Below are positions 13,601 to 28,600 of a stretch of DNA of 64,000 nucleotides, piece after piece. The stretch spans positions 10,335,168 to 10,399,167 of the forward strand of contig JACSVZ010000016.1 of NCBI GenBank assembly GCA_014706295.1. Reading direction: 5' to 3'. Within the stretch, counting starts at the first letter, position 1; the number at the start of each line of letters is the position of its first letter. The DNA is from Lycocorax pyrrhopterus obiensis. Taxonomy: Eukaryota > Chordata > Aves > Passeriformes > Paradisaeidae. A program made the position numbers and the translations under genes. The notes beneath the pieces are model-generated. The model saw nothing but the letters and a program-made list of their open reading frames with translations. It did no database searches and was not told where the DNA came from.

Positions 13601-16600
13601 AAAAATTTCAATATCTATTTTAAAAGAAAGGAAGTTAAACTGAAGAGACAAGACTCGAAAATGAGAGCTATATACAGATGGCTTGTGCAACCTGAATTTT
13701 ACCTCATATGCCCACATTTATGCAATGCAGTATTGCTGCCTGATTCAGTGAACAAGAAGCCTGTAAAAAGGGGGAAAATTATGAAGAATCAGAGTACTGT
13801 GTATCTGCCATTTTCTAGCATTCAAGCCTATGACTTTGTAACCTAAAGGACACTCCTAAACACTGTTTCTTAGTTTCTAATCCATCAATTGCTGGATTAT
13901 GACAACACACTTAAAGACAGTACCAAAATGGTAGCAGGACTATATCCAGGTGACACAAACTGCTCCATCCCTGTCATTCCACCACTGTACCCATCCATCT
14001 GATCCTCAGCTTTGGCCCAGGTGTCACCAGCAGGCTGGGTTTGGTGCCACACACCTCAGCAGAGGCTAAAGGTCTGTGTATGTGTTTGGATTTGCAGCAG
14101 AACTGTGTAGAACGCTCCGTGCCCTGTGCTGCCCTGGCTGGTATGTCAGGATGTAAATGCTGTCTAGAAAACGAGCTTATAGAGTCTTTATCTCCCAGGT
14201 CTGTGCTGTTCTGCTTTTCCCATCCTCTTCCTGACACATCACTGAGTCAGCTCATGCCAGGTGCCAATTCAGACAGCCCAGGAGACAGTTAGAGGAAACA
14301 ACTGGTTTGGGATTGCTCTGTAATCTGCCCATAAAACTCACGTTTAATTTCTGACAAACAGAAGTGAAAAAGGTAATTAGCCCCAGGAGAGATGTCAGGA
14401 GAAAGTAGTTCTGAGCAGGCAGTTCCTGGGTGCCAAGGTAAAATAGTTTAAATGCCTAAACCCGAGGATGTGTGGGACACAAGAAGGTGAGCAACTGCTG
14501 AGGCCAGGACTGAAGGTAGTTTTATATAAAAAACCCATTAAAGTGCTGGTAGAAATGCAGTCCTCAAGGACAGAGAACTGCAGCAGCAACTGCAGCTCCA
14601 CAGCAGGAAAGGCAGGATCAAACTGCACTGTCCCTCGCAGTCAGAGCTTCCCGCATGCCCTCAGTAGTGATTTTGTTCCCTTTAAATGTTACCATCTGTT
14701 GCTGACCACAACCCAGTGGCAGGAGCAGAAAGCAGCTGTATGTCAGGACAGACAGCTGTGTCCTCTCTGTCCTGGTTTGGGTCACCAGGTATGAAGCTCT
14801 CCCAATGTCACTTTTAAATTAACATGCACCTCACTGTGTTCTTTGCCTCTTGCCTTGTTTGTGAATGACATGCATCTCACACAAATGCAGTGATGTTCTG
14901 ATTATTATTCAGCGTTATCCTTTGAAACACTAAAGGCTTGGCATTTTACTTCCATGTTGTTTCCTCTCCATAGTTTGGGCAGGTATTGTTTATTCTCAGG
15001 GTGTGTGTTGTTTCTTATACACTGTTATTCTAAACACTTTATCCCTTTTTAAATGTAGGACTGTGAAGGTACAGTTTGTGAAGAGGGTGATTGAATTTTA
15101 CATCAACTGTGATTGCTGTGACAGTTGTTTAAAGGATTTAATGGGATCTTTGACCACAATAATTTCTGCTCTTAGCAATACCTCTGTGATAGGATGGCAG
15201 TTTTGGAATTCTGAGCCTATTCTCATCCTAATTTCATCTCTGCAAAGCAGAAGAACAATACAGTTGCTCTAAACTTGTATTAGACCTAAGTCTGAGTCTC
15301 CTGGCTTTAGAAGGATTAGATCACTGTAATTTCCCCACAGCACAATAACAGAATAGAGCTGCTCCAAGGCATTGCTCACTGGAATGGTGACTATTTCAGA
15401 GAACCTACAGCTGCGTGATGGGCTCCCTCAGGAGCTGAAGTCAGCGAAAGCCCGAGGAAAAAATATTGTTTTACCCTGTACTTCTGAGCCAAAGTAAACT
15501 GTAACCCACAGAAAATATCAAAGGAGTGGCAACGTGCCAGACTTTGTCCAGAAATTTGCTGTGAGCTTTGTCTCTTTGAAAATGACCAGAATCATTCATA
15601 TATTTTGACTTATATTAGGACGGCACAAAATGCCTTTTCCAGCAGATTGTATCCATACAGCCAGTTTGTGTGACAGGAGCATTTGTTCTGATGGTTAGCA
15701 AAATGCTGATCTGTAAAGCTCCCAAATAGAACTTTGCATTTATTTTCACTTGTCTTATTTATGCTAATGTGATGGCTAAATAAAAACTCTTGGACTTCTT
15801 CTGATATATAGATATAAATGTGTGTGTGTATATATATATACATATACATATATATATATATTTACTGTCTGCAAGGTCCTCTAATCATTGACCTCTCTGT
15901 TCTTTAAAATTGCAGTTTCTTAAATCTTGTAATCCCATTAATCCCAATAGAGTTCCAAGACCTTTTTTTTTAGAAACATAAAAATAAATAGCTGCGAAAT
16001 TATGATTTCTAAATGAATATTCTAAAGTGTCACATAATATTATCCATTAGCTAATAATTTTGGACATCCTAGGAATTTTTTTATCCTCTAGGTCTGGAAG
16101 GACTTGTGAGAAAGGAGGCTGATTGCAAATTTTTTTTGGAAGCTTGTGACTTTGGTCACTTCACCACAGTTATTTACTAAAAGAAAACTTTCCTCACTGA
16201 TACTTGAAGCTTGTATGGCTGCAACTCTAGTACAATTCTGCAATATAGTTCTGATTCATGTGCTGAAAAGCTGCTGTCAGGTTTTCCCTGTGACTCAGGC
16301 TTTGGACAGTACAAGCCTCCCTACATTGCATCTTCAGACGTTTGGGCTCTTGGGCAAATTCACTGCATTTGATGGGAATCTTGCTATCAACCACTCTGAC
16401 TGCCCCAATGAATACGCACACGTTGGGTGTAAAATTTCCTTCACAGAAATGACTTTGCACACATCAAGGCCAGGAGCAATATCCAGCCTAATATTTCTAC
16501 CCATTGCTTGTCTCTCATTACCATTATAAAGTTAATTTTTTTTTCCTCTGTCACCACTTTAATTTATAGACTGGCATCAGAAGGAGTTTTTACTGCAGAA

Positions 16601-19600
16601 TGAATAGAAAGTATAACTGCTTATGCAAGACTACAGAGTCAATGTACATTTCTGTAAAACCTTATATGCCTGCATTAATCTTTTTTTTTAATAGGTCCTA
16701 TTATGCTTATTTATTTTTTTCTTTCCATATCCATTTAAATATTAGGTAGAATCTCAGAGGACTAGATAATATGACTGTGACAGTTAACAGATCTGATTTC
16801 AAGGCTAGTCCAAATTAAAAAATGATAAATATAAACCAATAAACCATAACTGATACCATCAATTATGGTATCAATTATTGATACCATAGCTTTGTTCAAG
16901 TTAATCTTGACTTTTTCCATTTCCTGTATTAGAAAATTGTTGGTATGGAAAAATTATGGTTCCATCAGACCGCTGCAGGAGGTGGTATTTTAAAGGAGGA
17001 TTTGTTCATGAGCAAAATAATAAGTAGTAACCCGAAATCAGCTTGTGGGTTGTTCAGAAGCCAGTCCTGCACCTTATCCTTTTCCTGCATCCTCTGACCT
17101 GCTGCTCAGCAGGGCGGGCCTGTTACTGAAATACAAGCACAGTCTGGAACAATACGTCAGAGACCAGGCTGCTCCAGAAAGACAAAGATAAAACTTTATA
17201 ATACACTACTTTGAAAATTTAGACACTTCCAGGGAAAAGATTTCATAGAAATTGCTAAAACTTCAAATTAACAAAATGCGATGATGCAATAAAGTTTTAA
17301 CCGTTGTGGTTAACTATAGCCCAGACTCAGCAGAAACAGAGGTCAGACCCAGAAGGTTTTGCTTAAAATGACTGAAACCATCACTGGCTAAGAACGATAT
17401 CCCAAATGCACCAAAAAATATAAAATATTCAATGGTTTGGAAAAACAAGCTATTTAACAATGAAACCAAGGTGAAAGACTGACTCCCTGCAGCCCCAAAT
17501 TCTGATTGTCTTGGCAGTCTCTGCCCAGACTAGTTTTGGCAAGCCAAGAAATATAACTGCCTGCAGTCTACAAAGCCAAACAGATGAATTCTTTAATCCT
17601 ATTAGCAACTGAAGCGGGAAATTATGATGATGTTTGATTTACAGAGAAGAGAACGTTGTTGGTACATTACTGAATGAACGCTCAGATTTCTGGGACAGCT
17701 GAGTATTTGCTTACTGTTTTCTTTAACGCACCTAGATACTTTTATTTCATACAGCATTGCTCTAAACTACTATAAAAATCAATTATTTTTCTCAAAGACA
17801 TTTGTATGTCATGTAGAAGCACAAAACGAGATTAAAGCGTTATAAGTACTTAAATCCATTCTGCTTATCTGTGCACAGCAAACTGTTCTGTGGTGCTCTA
17901 CAGGATTTTTCAGTGCTTGAGAAAGATGAGGAAGTAAATGTGGCTAAGCCTAATTAAAAAATGCAAATTATTTTGCTAAAGATGTCAAGTGAAAATACTC
18001 CATAGCAGTGACTATGAGGGAATGATCAGACTCAAGTTCAGCCTGCTCCAGGTCTCTGGGGTGTCTGAATGAGCAGGTATTACCAAGGTGTAAGTGTGTC
18101 AATCAGGGGATAGAAAGAGTCAATTGTGCACTGTACAACCAGACACAGGCTGCCAGACCAGGCACTAAAACACCAATATCTGGAACAGTGTATTTGGTTT
18201 TGGTTTTTTAAACTGAGCTAATTCTTTCTTACTCGCCTCTACTACTCTAATGATGCTTATCACTTCATTGTAATATCCAATATGTTCCCCCCACCACCTT
18301 TTTAAGTAAAATGTTAGTACGCATAATAGCTCAGACCATGTATCTCATTTTTGTTCTGTTTTTCACACAGTGGGGCAGGTCTGCTGTGTTTTGCAGTCTC
18401 CCAGGCTTAGGTGCTTTTTGTTCTGGACTACAGTGGGGGAAGAAGGAATGGGGAGGTGGTACTTTGCAGGGCAGCAGGAAACACCAGCAGCTCCATGGCT
18501 GTCACACCTTATGAAACTCTTCCTGATAAATCTCTACTCAAAGCTTTCTGTGAGGGGATTTCAGGACTGTATCCAGTGGATCAGAAACTGTTGTCTCTAG
18601 ATTAAAAACAGGCCCCTTTTCTCCTCTGATTAAAAAATTCTTTACTAAAAGTAGACCATTCTGTAAGTTCTCTCTGCTTTTCAGAGAATGGGGTGAGAAT
18701 TAAGGAAGGAAGCACACAGGTCTGATGATGGGCTTTGACAGAGCTCAGTCGTACGATAAATGCACCATTATACACCGCAAGAAATTAGGATTGTAAAATC
18801 TAACTGATCAGGATAATTTCCTCAGCTCTTCCTTTTCTTCAGCAGGCCCATCCTGGCCCCAGTCCTTCTTCTTGCTTCCTGGGTCATAAAATTAAATTTT
18901 AAAACCAAGAGCACCGTGTTTTCTCCCCTTGAGAAGGAATGTTTCATCCTTTCTTTCACAGAATTTGCATTCAGCACTCAAAATACCCAGCTACTGCTGA
19001 CCACTGTTACAAGCAACAGAAATTACAGCTTTGTGACGGATATGGTTTGGTGACAGTGATGGTTTCAGTCATTTTTAACCAAACCTTTTGGGACTGACCT
19101 CTGTTTCTGCTGCAGTAGACTTGCACAGCATCTGTCTGCTCACGCATGCTGTACAAATTGCAGGGCAGCTCTGCCCCAGCTGTTAGACAGGTTATAAATA
19201 GGTAGAGCTCTGAGGCAGCAAGATTACTTGAAAAAGAAGGAATAGTACAGGTTCTTGTGCTTATGAATCAGCCTGGAAAACAGCTGGCTGTCTGACTGGC
19301 TGTGTGAGTGCTGAGATTAGAAAAGTCTGCTTATCTGTGTATTAACATCTTAAGGTCAACTTTTCAGTAGGTTGAGGTGTAAGCTCTGACTGCCACTTTC
19401 CCCTCAGCAGCCTTTATTAAAGTGTGGCTCTGTCTGGTTTCTCTGTTGTGTAAGGAAGGTTTGAGTTCACACTCTTACAATTTCCCAGTTGCATTTTTAT
19501 TCATGAAACCTGTAGGAACTCTAGCTCTGGAACCTCTGGCCTATTGTCAAATTATACAGAGATCATCCAGTAAGGTCAAAAGTGACTATTTCACTTGAGT

Positions 19601-22600
19601 CTGGAATTATTTCTGTTGGCAAACAGGCAACCAGAAACTCTAATTATGCATCTTTACTGAGGCTGTAATCCTAGGTACTCTCTTGATTCTTAAAAAAAAT
19701 TTAATCAAACTAATTTAAATCTAAATCAAGTAGTTTGTCAAACTATTTTTATTCACACAAACCCACAGCTGCTTTGGGACAATGTTTTGCCTAATTACAT
19801 GCATTTTTGGACAGATTTAGGTCTTTCCCCAGTTGAGGTCTTGTTTTACTGAGTTCCAGAATCCAATATGAAATAGTAAAGCTAAATAATTCCCTCTCAC
19901 AGAGTCCTTCAAGTACTTTGAGGGAAATAAAAAAAAAAAGGGTGCAGGGTGGATGTGTGGATCTGGAAGGACTTAGTTTACCCAACTAAACTGTTTAAGA
20001 AGCAAATGGAGAAGTTCTTTAAACTCCTCATAGTAAATAAAGCGATTTCATCTGGGAAAACTAATTTTGGTAGATTTGATACGAATTCTTCCCATATACT
20101 TAGAAAAAATTACTTACAAAATATGACTACTAACATTTGCATACTGTCAGTTAAAAAGAGCATGAAGTATCTCAGTTAAATATCTGCTGCAGTCTAGAGG
20201 ATGTGGCCATCACATCAGAATTACTGAATCCATCCCTAACCCCTGCGTGTCAGTACCTGTACTTCTGCAGACTCATCCATTCTCAGAAGCTCTGCATTCT
20301 GAGAGCCAGACCATAGAGCTGCTGAAATCATAGATGTTTTTCTTCTAAATTACATGGCAGCTGACAGAAATAAAGATCTGTCCATGAATCAGTTGGATTA
20401 TTAGCTTTATCATTGCCATTTTTAAGTTCTGCAATTTAAAAAAATTAGTTGTTTGTTCCACATACTTAGTTGCATGTGTGGTTGGAGAAAAAACTACCTG
20501 AGTAACACTTCTGAGGGGTTTAGAACAAACCCCTGGAATAAAACAAGAATCTCCTAGCCTTCAATTTCTTGTATCTGAAATAGTAAAGCTGGGAATTAGA
20601 AAGGTTATCTGGTCTGAACTTCTTTCCCTAGACAAGCTTCTACCTTGAAGAAAGCAGACAACATCTGCTTTCTTCGTGGCCATCTTAAATCCATAGGTCC
20701 AGACTTGTATCACAGAAAGGGGCCTGGGAACTCCTGTAGTGATGAGTTCTGTAGTTCCCAGTCTTTGCAGAGGACAAAACAGATGAGAAACCTTGGCATC
20801 TACTTGATGATTGGATTGGATCTTTCTGGAAAAGGAGGTGGAAATCTCAGCCTGAGCTAGGTTCCTGCAATAGTGTAAGGAGTGGTGGTTTTGGTAATTT
20901 CAGTGACACTGGAATGCGTGGTGTGATTTGTCTGTTCTCTAACTTAGGCATTTTGTATGGACAGCTGTAGCGCATCTTTCAGCTCACAGGGCATGTGGAC
21001 ACACCCTTTGTCTACACAAGGTCCTGAGAGAAGCTCTCTGGAGAAGAGAGCACCTGTGGCAAAACACTCAGCTGCAGTTAGGTGCAACCTACAGTGGAAG
21101 CTAAGGTTCCATGCTAAGAGCACAAAGCTGCGCAGAACTTCCACCCTGGTATGTTCTTCAAGTTCTCACACTATCGTGGGGCTTCTGTGTTTATCTGTGT
21201 GATAAACAACTGCTCATTTCACTCAGGACGAGCTCTGCTGCCACAGCCAGCAGCAGCCTCAGCTGGAGCAGAGGCAATGAGACACCCTGCCTGGGGGCAC
21301 ACAGCTCCTGCACCCACTCAGGCCCACTCACAGATTTCTCAGCTATTTAAAGATATAACTGTGCAGTCACATACAGACACTAATGAAGAGGAAACGAGGA
21401 TTAGCTCAAGCAGGAGTGTGCACACATGGCTTTCTTTTGCATACGGTTTCATAATGCCCAACATATCATCTTCATTCATCCTCCTGGTTTTATAGTAGGC
21501 TTCAAAATGCCTTCATGCAGGGCAGTGAGGCTTGTGACACCTTCATTATAAAGCATGTAATGCAAAAGACACTTTCCTATGATTTCTGGGAAAAAGAGAT
21601 TTCAACCATTAACAAACTACTAGCTGAAATGTGTGGGTTTCACGTAATATTCTTCAGAGTGTTCCTTCAGAGTCTTCTCCCACCTTTTTTTTTATCATTA
21701 CTATTATTTTGCCTCCTATTACTCCACTTCGGAGTAGTTTTGGGAAGCAGGCAGGATTTTGTTTCATGCCTTGCTACTGAGTTGGTGTGCTGTCTTGGGA
21801 TGGAAGAATAAAACCGGGTAATTTCCAAGTGTTTCCTTTTCTTGAGCACACAGATAAATATCTACTGAAGAAGTATATATATTGTATATAGCATGTAGTG
21901 CTTTGAGGACTGACATCTTTTTGTGAAGATCTGCAATATTATAAGAAATAAGGAAACTGAAAATTACCAGTTGTTGCTTTTCTGTTGCAGGTATTTGTTT
22001 TTAGATTACAATTTCCTTTCCTCCACTGAACAAATTCTGGTAACTTATTTTTACTGCCACTGGCTCTCATCACTTCTTTTTGGAGTTATTAGCAGTTACC
22101 GCTAATATGCAGAGCGCAAATTTTTAGTAGATAGGAGACTGGGAATGGTATAAGAGATGTAGCTCTCTCCTCCATGCAAAGTAAAATCTGACCTTTTATA
22201 GTTAAATGGTTAAAAAGGGTCTTGAGCTGGAATATGCCTTATATGAGGTGTTTGAAATAGCCTGATAGTGACTCAGAATTAAAAAAAAATGTTTCTGGAA
22301 GACAGAGCTAATCATCCATTAGCATTCGGATGCAATGCTTGTCTCGCATTAATTTCCATGCTTGCCAAAATGATTCTGGCAGAGGAACCAGCTGTGAAAT
22401 GTAGAAATTAAAATATTAGTTTGGAAGTACTAGATATGCCCTGTAGCTGCTTGCAAAAGGATTTACATGAATGAAAATGTGAGGCAGCAGTGTTATACAG
22501 GTGGGAGGATTTCTGTCCCCCCTTTTCTCCTTGTCCCCCCTGCTTTACATGCTGAGCACGATGTCACATCTATGGAATATCCCTTGGGCCAGCTGGGGTC

Positions 22601-25600
22601 TGCTGTCCCAGGTTGCTGTGCACCCCAGTGAACGCACTGGTGGGCACAGTACAAGAGAAAAAGCCTTGATTCTGTGCAAGCCCTGCTCAGGAATAGCAAA
22701 AGCATCTCTATTACCAACTCTGTGTTCAGCACAAATCCAGAACACGGCCCCACACCAGCCACTGTAAAGAAAATTACCTCCAGCCCAGCACACAGTGGTA
22801 ACCTCAGAGTATGAAGCAGCTCAGGCACGTCTTCTGCACTACAAATAACTCAAAAGGCTTCATGACAGGTACCCCTCAGTGGTATACAGTGATGCCTTCC
22901 TTATCTCACCAAAGTCAGATCAGGCTACCATCAGAAAATCCATTTGTGTCAAAGCAGGACCATGTCACTCTAGTGACAGTTTTTATGCCCAAGATTTCAA
23001 CAGGATGCAAGGCAGATTGGGGAAACATCAGCTTGAAATCAAGTCCAATCCTTCCTTCTGTTGTGCGGCCCCTTGCATGATTAGAGAGAGGCAACTTCCA
23101 TCTCTAGCTGTGAGTGGAGGAAGTCTTTCTCCTCTTCTTGCCCTATATTTTCATTGGGACAGCCACAAAAGCCACATTACTCCTTTCAGTTTCCATGCAA
23201 AATCTCTCCTGTGAGCTGCACAGCTGCCATCTAACATGAGATGAGGTTTCCAAACACTCTTCTTGCAGGCCCTAATGGAGTGTTTCCAAAAGCAGAAACA
23301 CAGTGTGTCTCCTGTGAGTCACTCAAGTTCACCTGTACAAGGTCCTGACATGAATTTCCCTTGTCTCCCCATTGTGTCTCTCGCCACAATTCCCTTTTAG
23401 GTACACCTTGTATGTTGTCAGAAGGATGTGTTATACTGCTCTCCTTCCAGCATTTTTACAGTAATGTGTCTGAAATTTAGTCCAAATTATTCTTCAGAAG
23501 GTGCTTATCTCAAATGACCTGGTAGATTTACGGTTCTTGATATTTTAGAGACTATCCCTATTTTAATGACTGGACTGCACTAATGAATCTTCCTGAGTTA
23601 TCTCTTCATAATCCATTCCTTCAAAACCAGCTGCGAATATTTTCTTCCCATTAAAGCTTATTCCTTTGGGTTTGATGTAATTAATTGCCACTTATGACTT
23701 AGAGAAAATATTCCAATAAATATTTATGCCACAGACACCATCTACTCTCTCCAGTGCCCTGTATACTTAATGTTTAACAAATTTCTGTGAACCTCAGCCT
23801 GCAATTCATGTTAGAGGGAGCCTGTGGTTATAACAGCAGCAGCAGTCACAGATGTCCACTCTGGAGGCAGCACAAGAATCCCATTTCTTGATCAAACAGG
23901 TCGTGGAGGCACCGAGAATAAGCCAGAGTGGAATGCTGGAGAGGATACAGCTGCAATGCCACGCTTGATCCTCCCAGCATTTATTTATAGCTTTGTCAGA
24001 GTAAGGTTAAGCATCCGCTTCTCTTAAGCACAGATAGAAAACCACTGCAGTATGAGACTCTCACAGAGGCAAGAAGGTGGCAGATCTAGACAGAAGATTA
24101 AAGAGTACCCCAAGTCTGAAGTGACAGGAAAGAGAAGAAAATCTATTGTCAATCTTTCACACTCTGAAATTCATGAGGCAGGTTTTGACTGCTGTATGAT
24201 ATACGTGTGGCACTGAAAATGTGGAAATACAACCCTTTAAGGGCATATTTAAATTCTGCCTTAACATTAGCTCATATGTGAAGATACATTTTTCAGAGCC
24301 AAGCCTGTACAAGAGCAGAAAGTGAACCATATTTTACAGATTATACAAGTCATTCTTTCAGTGGTCTTTTAAGCAAGTGCTCAGTCTGCCTGCACTGGGC
24401 TCCATAAGGCAGAGAGCAACTGGTGAAGAGGAGGGTTTTTATTTCCCTGTGCAAGCCAGAGAGGGGCTCTCTGCAAGGTACAATTCCTTGCCACAGCAAC
24501 ATGAACACCCACACATGCCTGAGAAAGGACTACAATGCAATGCCACAATTTAGCCTGCCGCTGTTGATTCCTGCACCTTGTCAGGATGTAATTAAGGTAT
24601 CGTCAAGCTGAATAGGAAGATGAGACTTAAACCTAAAAATATCTCCAGTAATTATGGTTTAGATCTGGAAAGCAATGGATGGATTTTGATTTCTGAAAGA
24701 GACAATGCTGTTCCTGAAGATGGTTGAGTAATTATGGAGTGAAAGGTAAAATAAACACTCTTGTAATTCCCTGTCTGTGACATAGTGCTGAGGTGTGCAA
24801 GCAATCTCATGAGGGAAGGAAAAGGTCTTAGTACGTAGGTCTGGCGGTTTTAGGCAGAAAAACAGGGCTTTGTTATGTTTGCTAGAAAAGGTAAAACTTC
24901 ATTCAAACACAATAAAACAAAGCACCTGTTCCAGCTGTGCATGGTCACTATACAGGAACACACATGGCTTTGTTTAAAAAAAGCCAACAAACAAAAATCT
25001 CCTCCTTTGGGATTCAAGATTGCACTTCTGTATTTGCCTGTGTAAAGAGCTTTGTTAACTACTACCAGTCCTGGGAATAATCCTTCTTTCTGAGTTCCTG
25101 TAAGACTACACCTTCACTCAGAGGGCATGCTCACGTTCTCTGGACACTCTGAAGAACATATTGGATACAGGGGCCCTGCCTAAGGGATAGAAAATGTCCC
25201 TGACACGGTGTCTGCACTATCGTTAGCAAGTTACCTGGAAGTAATCTAGTACCAAAGACTGATGTAAAATGTGAATCTGTATATTTGTACCTAAACATCC
25301 AAAGATATGTAGTGTCTTATATTGAAAAAGACTTGGGTGAAAAAAAGAATGAAAACCACTCATAATCTACTTTAATTCAAGTGAAAGCTGCTGTCATTTT
25401 TCCCCTCAAAATACACCTTGCCAAGGATTTTTCCTTTTTGCATATGTTATCATGCAGTTTGAATTAATTTGTGGGAACTGTTTCCTGGATGTTTTTGTTC
25501 CATCCCTTGAGTGAGAACTGGCATTTATCTGACAATATGGTGAGATGATTCAAGGAAGAATTGGCTAGAAAAACTAATTTCTTAATTTCATAGTTACTTT

Positions 25601-28600
25601 TCTCTCTGAATTGATTTACTGTACATTTGTACAAATGCCAGGGCAGTAAATGAGATGAAGCAGGAGCTGGAGGAGGAGGTGAGATAACAGAAGTCCTGAT
25701 TTGACCAGCTCAAATTAGTACATAATGCAATCCTTAACCTCCTCCTGAAGATGTTTAAAAGCTTGCGGGCTAAACTGCAATGAAAGTGACAATGCTGAAA
25801 TACCTGCTTAGGACAGCAAAGCCATGCAGTTGCAAGGCAACCAGCCAGTTCTGAAAATCCAGCTGCTATGATAGCAAAATGACATTCTTCACTATGTCAG
25901 TCAACAGGGAGATCACAGACAATGTGATCCATCATCACATCACCTATTTGCTTTGGTAACGATCTGGTTTCTCTCTCACTTGTCACTTCACTAATGTAAG
26001 CATTGCTTCCCTTCTCTGAAATGCTCATTTGTCTCCTACACCGGGTATGTTCTCCTGCACTCAACTAACCAGTTTACAACCCTAAACTGTAATTCCTCCT
26101 CCTTCTGTGATGCAGATGGATTAGGGTTTTTCCATGTGGCATAAGCCCACTCAGTGGTTGTTGCTGCTTCCGCTGTCCCACTCCCTCAGTCACGTTGTCC
26201 TCCACTCTCCTTTGTGCTTCCACCATCATCATCAGACCACTTCCAGAAAAAGTGGCACAGGGGCACAGAATACCAGCCAACAATTAGATGAGAGGGTGTT
26301 TTTACCATGACTGAATTTGAGTGAAGTTTGGGCTGCTGTCTTTGTCCTTTCCTTCTGCTCTGGCCATGTGCTCCTGCTGCTTCCTTGGGCTGGACCTAAC
26401 CATATACAACTGCCTATGTCTGTGCATACAGCCCGCGTTACACACATCCCTGTACGCAGCATTCTGGTATGAGCATTTATGTAGTCACAGAGTAGGAGCA
26501 CTTGCAAATGGAAAAGCTGCTGGACTATTTCAAGAATGTTTCAAAACCTTTAACACTTTATTGAAACTGTTCTCTCATCCATCTGCCTGCAAAGCCAGTT
26601 TTTTTCTCAGCTTTAAGGAGATATAAAACAATTCAAAATGAGACCTTGTCACATCCTGACTCTTCAAAAAAGCGTTATCTTATTATGTTAAAATAAGAAA
26701 TGAGCACTGTTTCTTAGTGCTTTGTTTTAACTGAAAAGCAGGTATTTTCCGCTTTCCATACCTATTACTGCCACTTAGGGGTGTAAAGTTCATGTTTCTG
26801 CTTCTCCAGGATATTTGACCAGAAGTCTGCAGGATTTCTGCCAGTCTGGAAATCCACTGCCCCTCCCACAAAGGCACACTGCTTGGGAAGGGAAGGGTCT
26901 ACCATCCTACATCAGCGGGATGTAGATGTTCCTACATTCCTTGTTAGACTGTGTGGAGTGGGAATGTCTGTCTCCCAGCCTCTGTGCTGGGACAAGATGG
27001 TCATGCAAAGAGCAATGGGGCACGATGATTTTGTGGGGAGTTCATTGGAGCCTGGGCCCATTTTGAGAGAATTTTTTTTTTTTCAGTGCATATATAATTT
27101 CTGATGGCTTTTCTACATGTTGCTGGCCTGGAGCATGAAAGGCCAGAGAATTTCTGGAAAGTTCACTTATAATATAAGCACCTTGAACCAAATGAATGCC
27201 AAATATCTTGCAGGACTACACCACCTTTTTTTTTCTACATTTAGTTTTGTATCCTACTTTTTTCGTAAATAATAGTTTCATGACTGTTTTTATTAAGAAT
27301 TCCTAAAAGACAACTAAGATACATCTTTAGCAGTGTGGTAATACCACCTTAATCATGGAGATGCTGTAAAAGCATTGTGAAGAAAAGTGTTAAACCTTAG
27401 CAACTGCTAAGATAAAGTCATAATTGACATTTCTGTGTGCAAGATGAAGAGATCGTGCTTTAGGAGAGTCCAATGCTAGAAGAAACTATAAATCATCTAA
27501 TCAAGCAAGAATTTAAATTTCTTAACTTGTACTAACATAAGCCAACCACAAATATTCAGCACTGGTAATTAAACCAGATCTAGATCCTTGGAGAGAAAGT
27601 AGGGACAAAGTATCTATCAGTTTTTTCTTTTCAAATAAGGTCTTCTTAAAAGCACGTCCAAAGCAGGAAACACTTGTTGTAGGTCTAGAGAAAGAAAGCT
27701 GGCAATTGTGGAGTTAGCAAAAGTATATATTTTTATGTGAAACTACATTCATTTTATGAGGTCTCTCCATGGGGTAAGAAGAATGGCACACTACAGAAAT
27801 TTTAACTGCATTTATAAATCATTACGTGAAGTTTATGTGTGATTATGTCTCACAAATCCATGTATTTTTTTCTATTAGGTGGATTTTGATCAAGTTCTCA
27901 TTCAGTAGAAACAAACAAAACAAGACTTCTGTAATTAAACTACTTTTAAAATACTACCTGATTATATTAGCAGGAAACTATGTATTCTAATCTCAGTGGT
28001 AAACTGCTGCTAAGCATTACCATTGTTAATTGAAGTCATTTAATGAAAAGTTTAGAAATTAGACAAATATCCTCCTAAGAGGAAAAAACCCACTTATAAT
28101 ATTGGTGTAGAGGAAAAAGCTCTTTGAGGTGGTTTAACCTTTTAAAGTAGACAGCATGGCTAAATCAGACAATGTTGCCCGAAATAAGGAGGGTAGCAAT
28201 GACATAATCTTTCTATAGCAAGTTATCTTTGCTTGGTATGTCCAACCTATCAGAGATAGATAAAATTTCTTCTAAGATTCTCTGGAAAATTAAGCAAAAT
28301 GTCAAAGCTCAACAGGTCAAACAGCAAGCCATACTTAATTTTTATATTATTATATGAGGTAATAATTTCCTCTGAGAAAATAAGCCTTTTTTTTAGGATA
28401 TTAAATACTAAATAGTAAAAATTAAGTGACTGTGGTCAATATGTTTTGCATTAAAAGGAATCCCTTCCTGTATCAAACAACAAAGACACTACTGATTATC
28501 TGCCCAATGAACCTGCTTTGGTTAAGAATATGTTCAGGTTCTCACCTTGTAAGGCGGCTCACTTGCACACTGGGATTAGGTTGTGTATTTTGCTCACTGT

